From Vibrio tapetis subsp. quintayensis (GTDB lineage: Bacteria; Pseudomonadota; Gammaproteobacteria; Enterobacterales; Vibrionaceae): a stretch of 64,000 nt of DNA. A model generated the notes under the pieces. That model was not told the origin of the DNA. It saw only the letters and a list, made by a program, of their open reading frames with translations, and did not search any database. The position numbers and the translations under genes were made by a program. Position 1 is the stretch's first letter, and every line of letters starts with the position of its first letter. Shown here piece by piece: positions 19,419-29,552 of the stretch. The stretch lies in NCBI RefSeq assembly GCF_030409945.1, contig NZ_JAUFQV010000012.1, forward strand, positions 310,001-374,000, given 5' to 3'.

Positions 19419-19486
19419 ACTAAACGGGAATGTTAGTAAGTAATCCCGGGTAGAAACAATAGAAAAAAACAACAAAAAAAAGCAAT

Positions 19487-19527
19487 AAAAAATGCCGCTT
19501 ACGAATCGTAAGCGGCATTTTTTTTCG
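19487..19527. terminator. Bidirectional terminator between TPR gene and cydC
   Basis: A-run, AATGCCGCTTACG, loop AAT, CGTAAGCGGCATT, T-run. The 13-bp stem is perfect and both flanks are A/T tracts, so it can serve the convergent TPR gene and cydC. Directly behind it are three tandem copies of TTCGTGG (19524-19544). Confidence 0.9.
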
Positions 19528-19544
19528 TGGTTCGTGGTTCGTGG
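19524..19544 (+). repeat. Tandem heptamer (TTCGTGG)3
   Basis: Three exact 7-bp copies at 19524, 19531 and 19538, overlapping the terminator T-run. The unit size matches the CTAAAAG/CGAAGTA heptamer blocks elsewhere in the window. Confidence 0.75.
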
Positions 19545-19602
19545 TTAACAATTCAGCTCACGATAACCGATACAGAGGCAAGTAAGTTACCCATTAGCTT
19601 CA

Positions 19603-21324
19603 TTAAAGCGTTTGAAACAGTTGGTGGTATCGACCTTTTTGCGCAAGCAGGGTGGTGTGATTTCCTTGCTCTATGATCTCGCCAGACTCTAGAAGACAGA
19701 TATCGTCCATCTCTTCAAGGCCAACCAAGCGATGCGTAATGTAGATTACGGTCTTACCACGATGATAACGGTCGAATAACGCCATCATCTGTTGTTCGGT
19801 TTGCTTGTCTAATCCTTCGGTTGGCTCGTCCATTAGCACGATAGGAGCATCATGCAGCAGCGCTCTGGCGATACCGATACGGCGCTTTTCGCCACCAGAA
19901 AGCTGACGACCACCGTCTCCTAACCAAGTATCTAAGCCGGTGTCTTCTGTGAGCTTACTTAACCCTACTTGAACGAGCATATCAATGAGCTGATCGTCGG
20001 AAGCATCAGGCATTGCTAGAAGTAAGTTGTCACGAAGTGAACCGTTTAGAATATCAACACGTTGGCTGATCACCGAAATTGATTTACGAAGATCGGTTTC
20101 CGCCAATGCAGGCAGAGGTTGATCACCTAACGTGATCTGACCTTGCTGTGGATCCCAGCTTCGAGTCAGCAATTGCAATAACGTAGATTTACCCGAACCA
20201 GTTTGGCCGAGTATCGCTAGTTTTTTGCCTTGCTCTACTTTGATGTTAATGCCTGTAAGTACTTGTGTATCGCTGTCTGGATAATGGAAGTTAACGTCGG
20301 AAAAGTGAACATCGTACTGACTAATGGTTTGTTCACTTGTTTTAGGAAATGTTACATCTGGTTGGGCATGAACAATGTCGTTCAACCTACGAGCAGAGGT
20401 GAGTGTCTGACCTAGGTACTGGAACGCACCAGCAATTGGCATGAGCATTTCAAAACTTGCCATGGTAGCAAAGGCAATCAAAGCAATGTATGGATCGGGA
20501 GCATTGCCACCCACACCGTCTGCGGCTAACCAAAGCATCAATACTAGCGACCAGCCACTGGCAAGCAAGATAAGCGCATTAGCAAGCCCACCAATAACGG
20601 CGTTGCTGTATTGATTTTTGGTCAGTTTGGTTTGTTGCTCTACAATCTGATCTCGGTAGTTTTGCTCAACGCCAAATAGAACTAACTCTGAATGGCCTTG
20701 GAGCCAGTCGAGGGTAGCAACACGCAAGGTCGACTTATTAACGGTGAGCTCAGCGCCGTTAGATTTACCTAACTTATAGAACAAAATGGGCCAAGTTAAT
20801 ACGATGGCAAGCAATATACCGCCAAGGGTTAAACCTAACGTCATATCGAACCAGCACAAGAAAATCGTCAGACTGGCAATACCAAGAATGCTGATGGCCA
20901 CTGGGCTTATCAATCTAAGATAGACGTGGTCCATGGCATCTACATCGGCGACTAGTCGGTTAAGGATGTCGGCATCTCTTAGGTTGCCCACCCGACCAGG
21001 GATCAGTGGCGTCAGCTTTTCAAAGAAGAAAATACGTAAATCAGTGAGTAGCTTAAAGGTGGCGTTGTGGCTAACTACACGTTCGCCCCAACGACCGGCG
21101 GTTCTCGCCATTGCGAAGCCACGTACAAAAGCGCCGGGCAGCATGTAGTTAAAGGTTTCTCGTGCGATGGTTAACCCCGCGACCGAAGACGCCGCAATAA
21201 ACCAACCAGACAGAGTAAGCAATCCTATCGAAGAAAATAGGGTAGCAAAGGCAAGCACCATGCCTAGAGATAACCCAAACCAATGCTTCTTATAGAGTTT
21301 TAGGTAAGGCAGTAAATCACGCAT
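19603..21324 (-). CDS. cydC: Thiol reductant ABC exporter, CydC subunit
   Basis: 573 residues: six membrane segments in the first ~310, then a nucleotide-binding domain with Walker A GQTGSGKST, signature LSGGEKRR and Walker B IVLMDEPT. The CydDC complex exports glutathione and cysteine to the periplasm, needed for cytochrome bd assembly. It overlaps the 3' end of cydD by eight bases, so the pair is translated together, and it ends at a bidirectional terminator. Confidence 0.93.
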   Translation of the reverse strand: MRDLLPYLKLYKKHWFGLSLGMVLAFATLFSSIGLLTLSGWFIAASSVAGLTIARETFNYMLPGAFVRGFAMARTAGRWGERVVSHNATFKLLTDLRIFFFEKLTPLIPGRVGNLRDADILNRLVADVDAMDHVYLRLISPVAISILGIASLTIFLCWFDMTLGLTLGGILLAIVLTWPILFYKLGKSNGAELTVNKSTLRVATLDWLQGHSELVLFGVEQNYRDQIVEQQTKLTKNQYSNAVIGGLANALILLASGWSLVLMLWLAADGVGGNAPDPYIALIAFATMASFEMLMPIAGAFQYLGQTLTSARRLNDIVHAQPDVTFPKTSEQTISQYDVHFSDVNFHYPDSDTQVLTGINIKVEQGKKLAILGQTGSGKSTLLQLLTRSWDPQQGQITLGDQPLPALAETDLRKSISVISQRVDILNGSLRDNLLLAMPDASDDQLIDMLVQVGLSKLTEDTGLDTWLGDGGRQLSGGEKRRIGIARALLHDAPIVLMDEPTEGLDKQTEQQMMALFDRYHRGKTVIYITHRLVGLEEMDDICLLESGEIIEQGNHTTLLAQKGRYHQLFQTL

Positions 21325-23101
21325 CTATATCGCCCTTATTATTATCTGACTGCTGTTTGGCACTTAATAGGTCAGCAAACAATCCGTTTTGGTTGGACAG
21401 TTGTTGATAATCGCCTGATTGGACTATTTTCCCATTTGCCATAACTAGAATTTGGTCAATATCCTTGAGCGCTTCTAGCTGGTGAGTGATCATAAGCACA
21501 CTGCGTTCTTGAGTTTCACCCTCAAGGCCTTGCATCACTAATTTTTCACTGCGAGCATCAAGGCTTGCGGTTGGCTCATCTAAAATCCAAAGCGAGCCTT
21601 GTTGTAACATTGCGCGAGCCAGTGCCAAGCGTTGTGCTTGCCCTACGGATAAACCACCAGAACGATCGCTTATTGGGTAATCTAGACCGTGTTGAGACAC
21701 AAACTCTTGGCTAAATGATTTTTCAAGAGCTGATGCCAGCGCGTGTTGGCTAACGTCTTTTTTGCCCAAGGTGACATTTTCTTCAATTGTGCCATGCAAT
21801 AGTAATGGATTTTGACCAACCCAACTGATGGCTGTTCGCCACTGTTTTATATCGAGCTGTTCTAATTCAATGCCGTTAACCACTAAACTTCCTTTATAAG
21901 GAAGAAAGCCGAGTAGAGCATTGATTAAAGTTGTTTTGCCTGCGCCACTTGGGCCAACAATGGCAGTGCGTTGTTTTTGAGACAGAGTGAAGTCAATAGG
22001 GCCAATAAGCTTGGTACCCTCTGGGCTATAGACTTCGAGACCTCGTGCTTCAATGGTCAGATTTTCTTTGTCTGAAAGCTGTTCACTACCAGATTTAGTG
22101 GCCGATGTTTCTGTTGATAGAAATTCAACAATGCTTTCTGCTGCGCCAACCGCTTGGGCTTTGGCATGGTAGAAAGTGCCTAGATCTCGTAGAGGTTGGT
22201 AGAATTCTGGAGCAAGGATCAGAACAAACAACCCAGAAAATAGGGTAATGCTTGCGCCGTAATAGCCAAAGTTTAATTCGCCGATATAGCTGAAGCCGAA
22301 ATAAACCGCCGTCATCGCAATGGAAAGAGAAGTGAAGAACTCAAGTACAGCGGAAGATAAGAACGCGACGCGAAGCACTTCCATTGTTCGGGTTCTAAAC
22401 ACTTCCGAAGTCCCACGTAGAACATCACGTTCCGCATTGGCTCGGTCAAACAGTCGAATGGTTGTCATTGACTGAAGTCGGTCATAGAAATGGCCGGATA
22501 AACGCTGCAATGCCTTGAAGTTTTTACGGTTAGCATCTGATGCTTTCATACCGACTAAAGCCATGAACAGCGGAACCAAAGGTGCAGTAATCAAGAAAAT
22601 GATGCCCGCAGCCCAGTTGGTTGGGAACACAACCGCCAAAATAACAAATGGAATCATGACCGATAGTGAGACTTGCGGTAAATAGCGAGCAAAGAAATCT
22701 TGCATGTCTTCTACTTGTTCAAGTAGCAACGTTGCCCATGCACCGGCTGGTTTTCCTTTGATATAAGCCGGCCCCAGTTCCCTTAGCTTGTCTAGAATGA
22801 GGCTGCGTATGTAAATACGGATTTGTTCGCCGCATCGATAACCGGCGATTTCTCGGCCCCACGTACAAATAGCACGCCCGACAACTGATACTGCTAACCC
22901 GGCAAAGTGGGGGATCAGTTCATGCTTATCGGTGTTTTCGATAATAAGGTGATGCAATATTGAGGCGATTAAGGCTGCTTGAGCAAGCAGAAACACACTT
23001 GATAATACGCCAAGCCCAACAGCAATCATAAGCCAGCGTTTGGCTAACTTACTTTGCTGTCGCAACCACTTATTCAAGGTGCGTTGTTGTTGTTTGTTCA
23101 T
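21317..23101 (-). CDS. cydD: Thiol reductant ABC exporter, CydD subunit
   Basis: 594 residues with the same layout as CydC: N-terminal transmembrane domain (segments around residues 20-45, 55-75, 145-185 and 250-300) and an ATPase domain with Walker A GPSGAGKTT, signature LSVGQAQR and Walker B LWILDEPT. Partner of CydC in periplasmic export of glutathione and cysteine. It is the upstream gene of the pair; the promoter lies between it and trxB. Confidence 0.93.
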   Translation of the reverse strand: MNKQQQRTLNKWLRQQSKLAKRWLMIAVGLGVLSSVFLLAQAALIASILHHLIIENTDKHELIPHFAGLAVSVVGRAICTWGREIAGYRCGEQIRIYIRSLILDKLRELGPAYIKGKPAGAWATLLLEQVEDMQDFFARYLPQVSLSVMIPFVILAVVFPTNWAAGIIFLITAPLVPLFMALVGMKASDANRKNFKALQRLSGHFYDRLQSMTTIRLFDRANAERDVLRGTSEVFRTRTMEVLRVAFLSSAVLEFFTSLSIAMTAVYFGFSYIGELNFGYYGASITLFSGLFVLILAPEFYQPLRDLGTFYHAKAQAVGAAESIVEFLSTETSATKSGSEQLSDKENLTIEARGLEVYSPEGTKLIGPIDFTLSQKQRTAIVGPSGAGKTTLINALLGFLPYKGSLVVNGIELEQLDIKQWRTAISWVGQNPLLLHGTIEENVTLGKKDVSQHALASALEKSFSQEFVSQHGLDYPISDRSGGLSVGQAQRLALARAMLQQGSLWILDEPTASLDARSEKLVMQGLEGETQERSVLMITHQLEALKDIDQILVMANGKIVQSGDYQQLSNQNGLFADLLSAKQQSDNNKGDIDA

Positions 23102-23160
23102 GTATAGAAGGCTTAATGATTAAATTATAATATTTTTAAGAATGGGCATTATACAAAAAC

Positions 23161-23187
23161 AAATCCGGCGGGAATACCGCCGGATTT
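23161..23187 (-). terminator. Terminator of trxB
   Basis: AAATCCGGCGG, loop of five, CCGCCGGATTT: an 11-bp stem 33 bp behind trxB, followed on the minus strand by a T-rich tail (GTTTTTG). Confidence 0.8.
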
Positions 23188-23220
23188 TAAGGTTTTGATA
23201 TTAAGGTGCAAAAATCGCGA

Positions 23221-24192
<972 letters not shown>

Positions 24193-24290
24193 CTAGTAAA
24201 TATAAATGCTTGAGAGATTGTAGAAAATAGTGGAGGCGAAGAGAAGCAATAACAAGGGGATGAGAGGAATAAATAGTTATAGATTAGAAG

Positions 24291-24322
24291 AAAAGAAGCT
24301 GGCATACCTACCAGCTTCTTTT
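24291..24322. terminator. Bidirectional terminator between the 24.3-kb gene and trxB
   Basis: AAAAGAAGCTGG, eight-base loop, CCAGCTTCTTTT: 12-bp perfect stem with A and T tracts. Confidence 0.85.
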
Positions 24323-24352
24323 AACTATTACTCTATTAACAGCTGTTTACCG

Positions 24353-26062
24353 TTACTTTTCTACGATTAGATTGGTTACTGATACAGAAATGCCTTTATC
24401 GGTAACGTCATATTTCATGCTCGCATTTAGATCGTTTTGAATGAAAGCATCTAGCTCTTCAGGAATCGGTTCGCCAGACTCTTCTAACATGGTAAGCATT
24501 GGTGTAAATAACTTGTTGTAGTCGATGAATACGTCTGTCATGCCATTTTGTTCAATTGGCTTGTCTAGTAAATCATGACCAAATTTAGCCGCTTGCTCGC
24601 CGGTGTAAACCACCAAATGATTGGCCTTAGCGACCGCATAGGCTGGTGCGATATCACCTAGCATACCCACTAACTCTGCGGGTAGTGCTACGGGGGTTCC
24701 GTCTGTCGGGATTTGGATAGACGCCAATTCCGGAATCATCATCGCCGCGTTTTGAACTAATGCTGCTGGGTTGTCTGCGCTAAGGGTGATCGCCGCGTCG
24801 AGTTTCGTCAGCTCTTCTGAATATTCACCTTGTGAGAAGTCGTAATCGAACAAGCTAAAGCTAATGCCTTTTAGACCATTAACAAAACCAGACGCCATAC
24901 CAATCATCATTGCAGGGTTGGCTTGCTTCATCTCTTGTTGGAATTCTGCCAATGGTTGGCATTGGTACGGAACCGCTTGAATATCCGTCAAGATGTTAGT
25001 AACAGCAGGAGTCAGTTGGTTAACATCAATACCCAAACCGAAGAAAAGAGCGCTTTGTTTAATTAAGTCGCTTTGCGGTATAAAACCACGTAGAGATTGA
25101 AGGGCATCAAGAATGACTTTGTTGTTGCTCTCGATGATGAAGTTACCACTGATCATACCGTTCTCGTGGAAGCTTCCTCCCGCGACGGTGCGTGGCCAGT
25201 TTGCTGCAATGGACTGAATGTCGGTTTGGCATTCAGGTGTTTGAATGAACGCCATTGAATCGCTTGCTTCAATTTCATTCATTCTGGTGATTTGTTTAGC
25301 TAACAGGTTGCCATCGACGGTAGTGATCCCTTTCGCGAGTTGTTGATGGTCGATGTAGGAAATGTGCTCCGTACTGATGGTTGGGTGCTTCGTTTTAATG
25401 TTGCTAATGATGCTTTCTGATGCAACAGAGTGGGCTGGTTTCTGTAGGCCTAACGCCATTTTTAAAGGGTTGAGATCGCCCAACTTTGGAACATCAACAG
25501 TAATTGTCGCGAAACCGTCAGTAATGGCGATGACGAGATTAACCTCGCTTACTCCGTCTTGTTCTGCTATCGAGTAACTACGGTAGTTAATTGCATCTAA
25601 CGTCTTTTGGGTGTGAGCAAACTGACTCTCTGCTTCAATTTTGTCCATTGTGGCCCAAAATGCAGCGGCTTTTTCGACTTCCATTTTTATGACAGGAACA
25701 AAGCCAAGCGTATAAAAGTAGTTATTGATGGAATCAGACGTACCGAAAATGGCCTTAAACTGAGCTGGGCTTTCTACGGCCTCAAGGAACGAATCGTAGA
25801 AGCTTAAGAAAAACTGCTGCTTACTGGTGATGTCGCCAGATTCGGTTTCCATGAACGCCAACATATCATCATGTGACGGCATATTTGCAATCGAAGACAG
25901 GTAGTATTCTAAAGGTGTAGGGGTTAACTGTGCTGCCAAAATTGCAGTATCAGCCGGGACTTGGTTGAGTATCGAAACAGATGAGTTACTTTGGTTTTCT
26001 ACGTAAAAAAAACCACCAGCACCAATAGCTACGACGCCAGCGGCAATAAGCATTTTATTCAC
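24353..26062 (-). CDS. Large exported/membrane-anchored protein of unknown function
   Basis: About 569 residues. A membrane segment at residues 3-20 (MLIAAGVVAIGAGGFFYV) is followed by a soluble body with no recognised domain; repeated PAD-x-A-I-L, SIAxNMP-type segments and a C-terminal DVTDKGISVSV resemble DUF3352-like envelope proteins, but I am not certain. The start is a GTG at 26062 (VNKMLIAAG) because AAGGA lies eight bases before it; the longer frame from 26119 adds 19 codons with no membrane logic. It is transcribed alone, ending at a strong bidirectional terminator. Confidence 0.6.
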   Translation of the reverse strand: MNKMLIAAGVVAIGAGGFFYVENQSNSSVSILNQVPADTAILAAQLTPTPLEYYLSSIANMPSHDDMLAFMETESGDITSKQQFFLSFYDSFLEAVESPAQFKAIFGTSDSINNYFYTLGFVPVIKMEVEKAAAFWATMDKIEAESQFAHTQKTLDAINYRSYSIAEQDGVSEVNLVIAITDGFATITVDVPKLGDLNPLKMALGLQKPAHSVASESIISNIKTKHPTISTEHISYIDHQQLAKGITTVDGNLLAKQITRMNEIEASDSMAFIQTPECQTDIQSIAANWPRTVAGGSFHENGMISGNFIIESNNKVILDALQSLRGFIPQSDLIKQSALFFGLGIDVNQLTPAVTNILTDIQAVPYQCQPLAEFQQEMKQANPAMMIGMASGFVNGLKGISFSLFDYDFSQGEYSEELTKLDAAITLSADNPAALVQNAAMMIPELASIQIPTDGTPVALPAELVGMLGDIAPAYAVAKANHLVVYTGEQAAKFGHDLLDKPIEQNGMTDVFIDYNKLFTPMLTMLEESGEPIPEELDAFIQNDLNASMKYDVTDKGISVSVTNLIVEK

Positions 26063-26435
26063 AAGTTTTTCCTTTTTATAAACATGACTGAAAAGAGCAT
26101 AATCGGTAGCTAGTTTCATAACAATGACTTACCTATTATTTAATTCTGTTTGTCACGGTCTTAAGACTTACTTCACATTGTATTCGCTATTTCTCTAATT
26201 CAGCTAATCAAGATAAATGAGTTTTATGACTAGTGAACCATGCTGGTTTTTTAATGACCGGAACGTCAAAACTGGTCGTTTGAACTGCATTTTAGTTGGA
26301 TTTTGGCGTAATAAGCTGATTAATTATATTTGGTGAAGTTATGTGCTGTCTAATGTTGATTGTGCAGGATCTTCTTGTAATAATGAATGTAAATAAAATG
26401 TTGCATTTGTTGTTTATTAAAAGGTAGGGATCACC
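26063..26435. other. Divergent intergenic region
   Basis: Separates two divergently transcribed genes, so it must hold both promoters. One loose inverted repeat, GACCGG (26256-26261) and CTGGTC (26272-26277), is a possible operator; nothing else stands out. Confidence 0.35.
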
Positions 26436-27080
26436 ATGACAACCCGTTTCGAAAGTACGTTGCAATTGACCAGTTTAACGCCGCAATCTATAGCAAGGCT
26501 TGCCCCTTCTTTTGCCAAGTTGCCGAGCACAGCACATGCTGATGGCACCTACCGATTAAGACGATATTCGGTGGTGGAATTTGAAGGGACACACCTAAAA
26601 ACAACGGGCAAAAATGATTTTGTTCAGTCTGGTGATATTAATCATTTTCAAGGCGATGTCGTTCGTCAGTTCGAGCCCATTGATGCTGACATTCTTAATA
26701 GCTCTGAATTTTTTGATATGTGCTCAGTCTTTGCTGCAGCGTCTCGATTGCCGATGAATCACGAAATCGAAATACATCAGATGCGAATCACCACTAAATC
26801 TGAAGAAACACAGGTGGCGCCAGAAGGAATTCATCAAGATGGGTTTGCCAACATAGCGATAGTGGGTGTTGATAGAAATAACATTGTCGGTGGAGACTTA
26901 ATGCTCTATAAAAACAACAATGAAGCCCCATTTTTCCGTAAAATTTTAGAAAATGGTGAAGTCGCAATGTTAGACGACAGCGCACTCTGGCATAACGCCG
27001 AGCCAATCCGGTCAATTGTTCGCGAGCAAGAAGGCCATATGGATGTGTTTGTTCTTACTGCACTTGGAGCAAAACATTGA
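26436..27080 (+). CDS. 2-oxoglutarate/Fe(II) dioxygenase of the PF10014 family (amino-acid hydroxylase-like)
   Basis: A 214-residue protein with the metal motif H-x-D in PEGIHQDGFANIAIVG (about His133 and Asp135), the distal histidine in ALWHNAEP (about 186) and the 2-oxoglutarate-binding arginine after it (about 192). These are the residues of the family that hydroxylates free L-amino acids such as L-isoleucine in Bacillus. The stop codon overlaps the start of the next gene by one base (TGATG), so the two are translationally coupled. Substrate unknown; the partner suggests that the hydroxylated product is used by a PLP enzyme. Confidence 0.85.
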   Translation: MTTRFESTLQLTSLTPQSIARLAPSFAKLPSTAHADGTYRLRRYSVVEFEGTHLKTTGKNDFVQSGDINHFQGDVVRQFEPIDADILNSSEFFDMCSVFAAASRLPMNHEIEIHQMRITTKSEETQVAPEGIHQDGFANIAIVGVDRNNIVGGDLMLYKNNNEAPFFRKILENGEVAMLDDSALWHNAEPIRSIVREQEGHMDVFVLTALGAKH

Positions 27081-28333
27081 TGACCTTTTCAGTCGATAAA
27101 ATGAGATCGCAGTTCCCTGCACTAAAGCAAAGTTTTGTGCGTGGTTCAGATGCTGCTAGTGGCGATCGCCATCAAGCTGTATTTCTAGATGGCCCTGGAG
27201 GATCGCAAGTCCCTCTGCCTGTATTGGATGCCATGCATCAGTATTTGGGCCATTACAACTCGAATTTAGGCGGTCACTTTTTTTCTAGTCAGATCACGAC
27301 AGATTTAATGCTGAAAGCGAGGGAGGCTGCGCAGTCGTTCTTGAATGCCCCATCGAGCAAGCAGATTGTGTTTGGTGCGAACATGACGTCACTAACATTT
27401 CAACTTAGCCGTGCGATCAGCCGAGAGTGGAATAGCGGTGATGAAATCATTGTTACTGATCTTGACCATTACGCAAACGTGTCTCCGTGGAAAGAAGCTG
27501 CGCAAGACAAAGGCGTCAACGTACTTACTGCTGGTGTTACTAAACCAGAATGCCAGTTAGATATGAATCAACTTGAATCTTTAATATCTGCTAAGACGAA
27601 GTTGATTGCCGTGACCATGGCTTCTAATACAACTGGCAGTGTTGTGGATATCGCTACTATTGTCCGTATGGCAAAACAGGTAGGGGCGATGGTTTATGTA
27701 GATGCGGTGCATTACGCACCTCATCAGTTGATTGATGTTCAAGCGCTAGGTTGCGATTTCTTAGTGTGTTCAGCTTACAAATTTTTTGGGCCTCATCTTG
27801 GACTAGCGTATGTAGCAGCACCATGGATCGACAGCTTGACGCCCTATAAAGTCGAGCCTGCGCCGAACACTGGTCCTAATCGCTTTGAAACCGGAACACA
27901 AAACTTCGAAGCTTTGGCGGGGTTTTGTGCAAGCGTTGATTATTTGGCCCAATGGGGAGCGCCGTCATCGACTCTCAGAGAACGTTTACAAGCTAGTTTT
28001 GCACATTACATTCAGTATGAAACCGAACTGAGTGACTACTTCCTTGAGCAGTTTTCATCATTGGAAGGGGCGACGTTATATGGCTTAAATAAAGCAGGGC
28101 CAGAACGTACGCCAACTTTTGCTTTTCGACTTGATAATGTGTCACCAGAACAAGTGGCTAAAACGTTGGGCGAAGAGCATATCTGTGTTTGGAATGGTCA
28201 CTTTTATGCCATTGGGTTAGTTCGTACCTTGGGGTGTTTAGAAAGTGGTGGCGTGATTCGAGTAGGGTTAATGCACTACAACACCAAAGCTGAAATAGAT
28301 AGATTGTTTGATGTGCTGAAAACACTCGTTTAA
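27080..28333 (+). CDS. Class V aminotransferase, cysteine desulfurase-like VC1184 subfamily
   Basis: 417 residues, fold-type I PLP enzyme: VFLDGPGGSQVP near the N-terminus, DLDHYANVSPW, VYVDAVHYAPHQ and the PLP lysine in SAYKFFGPHLG (about Lys234). It belongs to the TIGR01976-type branch first named for VC1184 of Vibrio cholerae. There is no conserved cysteine loop with the active-site Cys seen in IscS/SufS, and no isc/suf genes nearby, so a true cysteine desulfurase role is unlikely. Coupled to the dioxygenase upstream by a one-base overlap; terminator follows at 28362. Confidence 0.85.
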   Translation: MTFSVDKMRSQFPALKQSFVRGSDAASGDRHQAVFLDGPGGSQVPLPVLDAMHQYLGHYNSNLGGHFFSSQITTDLMLKAREAAQSFLNAPSSKQIVFGANMTSLTFQLSRAISREWNSGDEIIVTDLDHYANVSPWKEAAQDKGVNVLTAGVTKPECQLDMNQLESLISAKTKLIAVTMASNTTGSVVDIATIVRMAKQVGAMVYVDAVHYAPHQLIDVQALGCDFLVCSAYKFFGPHLGLAYVAAPWIDSLTPYKVEPAPNTGPNRFETGTQNFEALAGFCASVDYLAQWGAPSSTLRERLQASFAHYIQYETELSDYFLEQFSSLEGATLYGLNKAGPERTPTFAFRLDNVSPEQVAKTLGEEHICVWNGHFYAIGLVRTLGCLESGGVIRVGLMHYNTKAEIDRLFDVLKTLV

Positions 28334-28361
28334 GCAAGATAAATAGGGAGATATTCCAAAC

Positions 28362-28400
28362 AAAAAGGCAGCAGTGGTTTCTCCATCTGCTGCCTTTTTT
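28362..28400. terminator. Bidirectional terminator
   Basis: AAAAAGGCAGCAG, 12-base loop, CTGCTGCCTTTTTT between the convergent aminotransferase and DUF2797 genes. Confidence 0.88.
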
Positions 28401-28430
28401 GACGTTTCATTTCAGTCCGTCACTATTGGT

Positions 28431-29261
28431 TTAGTCTTCGCTTTCACAAGTGATTTCGTAGGAACCAAATTTACGGATATTGATGACGCCTGTATCCAGC
28501 ATTAAATATTGACCTTTAATCCCTTTCAAAATGCCTTTCACTTCAAGATTTTTGTCAAAATTATGAGACACAATTTTGGTCGGGTGCTCAGTAACCGGAT
28601 AAGCGATAGCCGTAATATCGTTATCGAGCACCTCTACGGCATCGTCACCATACTTTGCTTTGATCTCTTCAAGAGCGGAAGCCAGTTGTGGCAAAATTTG
28701 TGCAAACTGATCTTTTAGAGCAAGTGGTTCACCGTCTTGTTTGAGCAGCGTACGCCAATTGGTTTTGTCTGCCATTTGCTTTGCGATTTCGATTTCAATA
28801 AGCCCAGAAATATGACGAGTTTTTACTTTGAAAATCGGCAAGCCTTGTGTGGCTCCTTGGTCGATCCACCGAGTCGGGATCTGGGTATGGCGAGTAATAC
28901 CTACTTTCATGCTTGATGTATTAGACAGGTACACATAGTGATCAACCATGCAGTTCTCTTCACCCCATTGAGGCTCTCTGCAGGTGCCTTGTTCATAATG
29001 ACAGGTTTCTGGTTTCATGATGCACATGTCGCAGCTTGCCAGTTTTTTCATGCAGACAAAGCAGTGACCTTGCGAGTAACTCTTTTTGGTTTTTTTCCCG
29101 CATGAACTGCAAAAAATATTACCTGTGTGCGTGAGGGTGATGGTTTTACCTATGATGGGATTGAGTGCAATTTTCTGATCGCCTACCGGCAAAAAATACT
29201 CAACCTCGCCGTTGAGTGTTGCTTCCATTTTTCTCAACGTTCCGATTTCTGACTTCGACAT
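28431..29261 (-). CDS. DUF2797 protein
   Basis: 276 residues. Two zinc-binding pairs are visible: CSSCGKKT/CFVCMKKL and CDMCIMKPETCHY-type cysteines between residues ~55 and ~95. They are followed by VYLSNTSSMKVGITR, which resembles the GIY-YIG-like core used by this family, then a helical tail. ATG 29261 is used because AGAGAAAAG is upstream; the 10-codon longer frame is basic and unlikely. Function unknown. Confidence 0.8.
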   Translation of the reverse strand: MSKSEIGTLRKMEATLNGEVEYFLPVGDQKIALNPIIGKTITLTHTGNIFCSSCGKKTKKSYSQGHCFVCMKKLASCDMCIMKPETCHYEQGTCREPQWGEENCMVDHYVYLSNTSSMKVGITRHTQIPTRWIDQGATQGLPIFKVKTRHISGLIEIEIAKQMADKTNWRTLLKQDGEPLALKDQFAQILPQLASALEEIKAKYGDDAVEVLDNDITAIAYPVTEHPTKIVSHNFDKNLEVKGILKGIKGQYLMLDTGVINIRKFGSYEITCESED

Positions 29262-29552
29262 TACTTTTCTCTTTTTATGTTTTAGCCGCAATTATAGCAA
29301 CACGAATAGGTCGCGTCTCGCTACGATGCGACTCACATTTCCTTTATGGGATGGAACTCTGAATGAGCTGATATTGAAATAACTGGCTAGATTGATGACT
29401 ATTTCTTCGGTTGAGCCAATAAAGTGTTACAAAGCTCGAAAACCAGTACGATTTAGATGGTATTTACGGTACAAATACGGTGTCATAGCGTGGTCACGAT
29501 GTGATCTTAGTTCAATAATTGAAGTGTTTTTATTGGGTTGGAATTGGCGAGT

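Noticed and set aside
27080..28333. Reading the class-V enzyme as IscS or SufS
   Set aside because: No isc/suf neighbours and no matching active-site cysteine loop; VC1184-type subfamily fits better.
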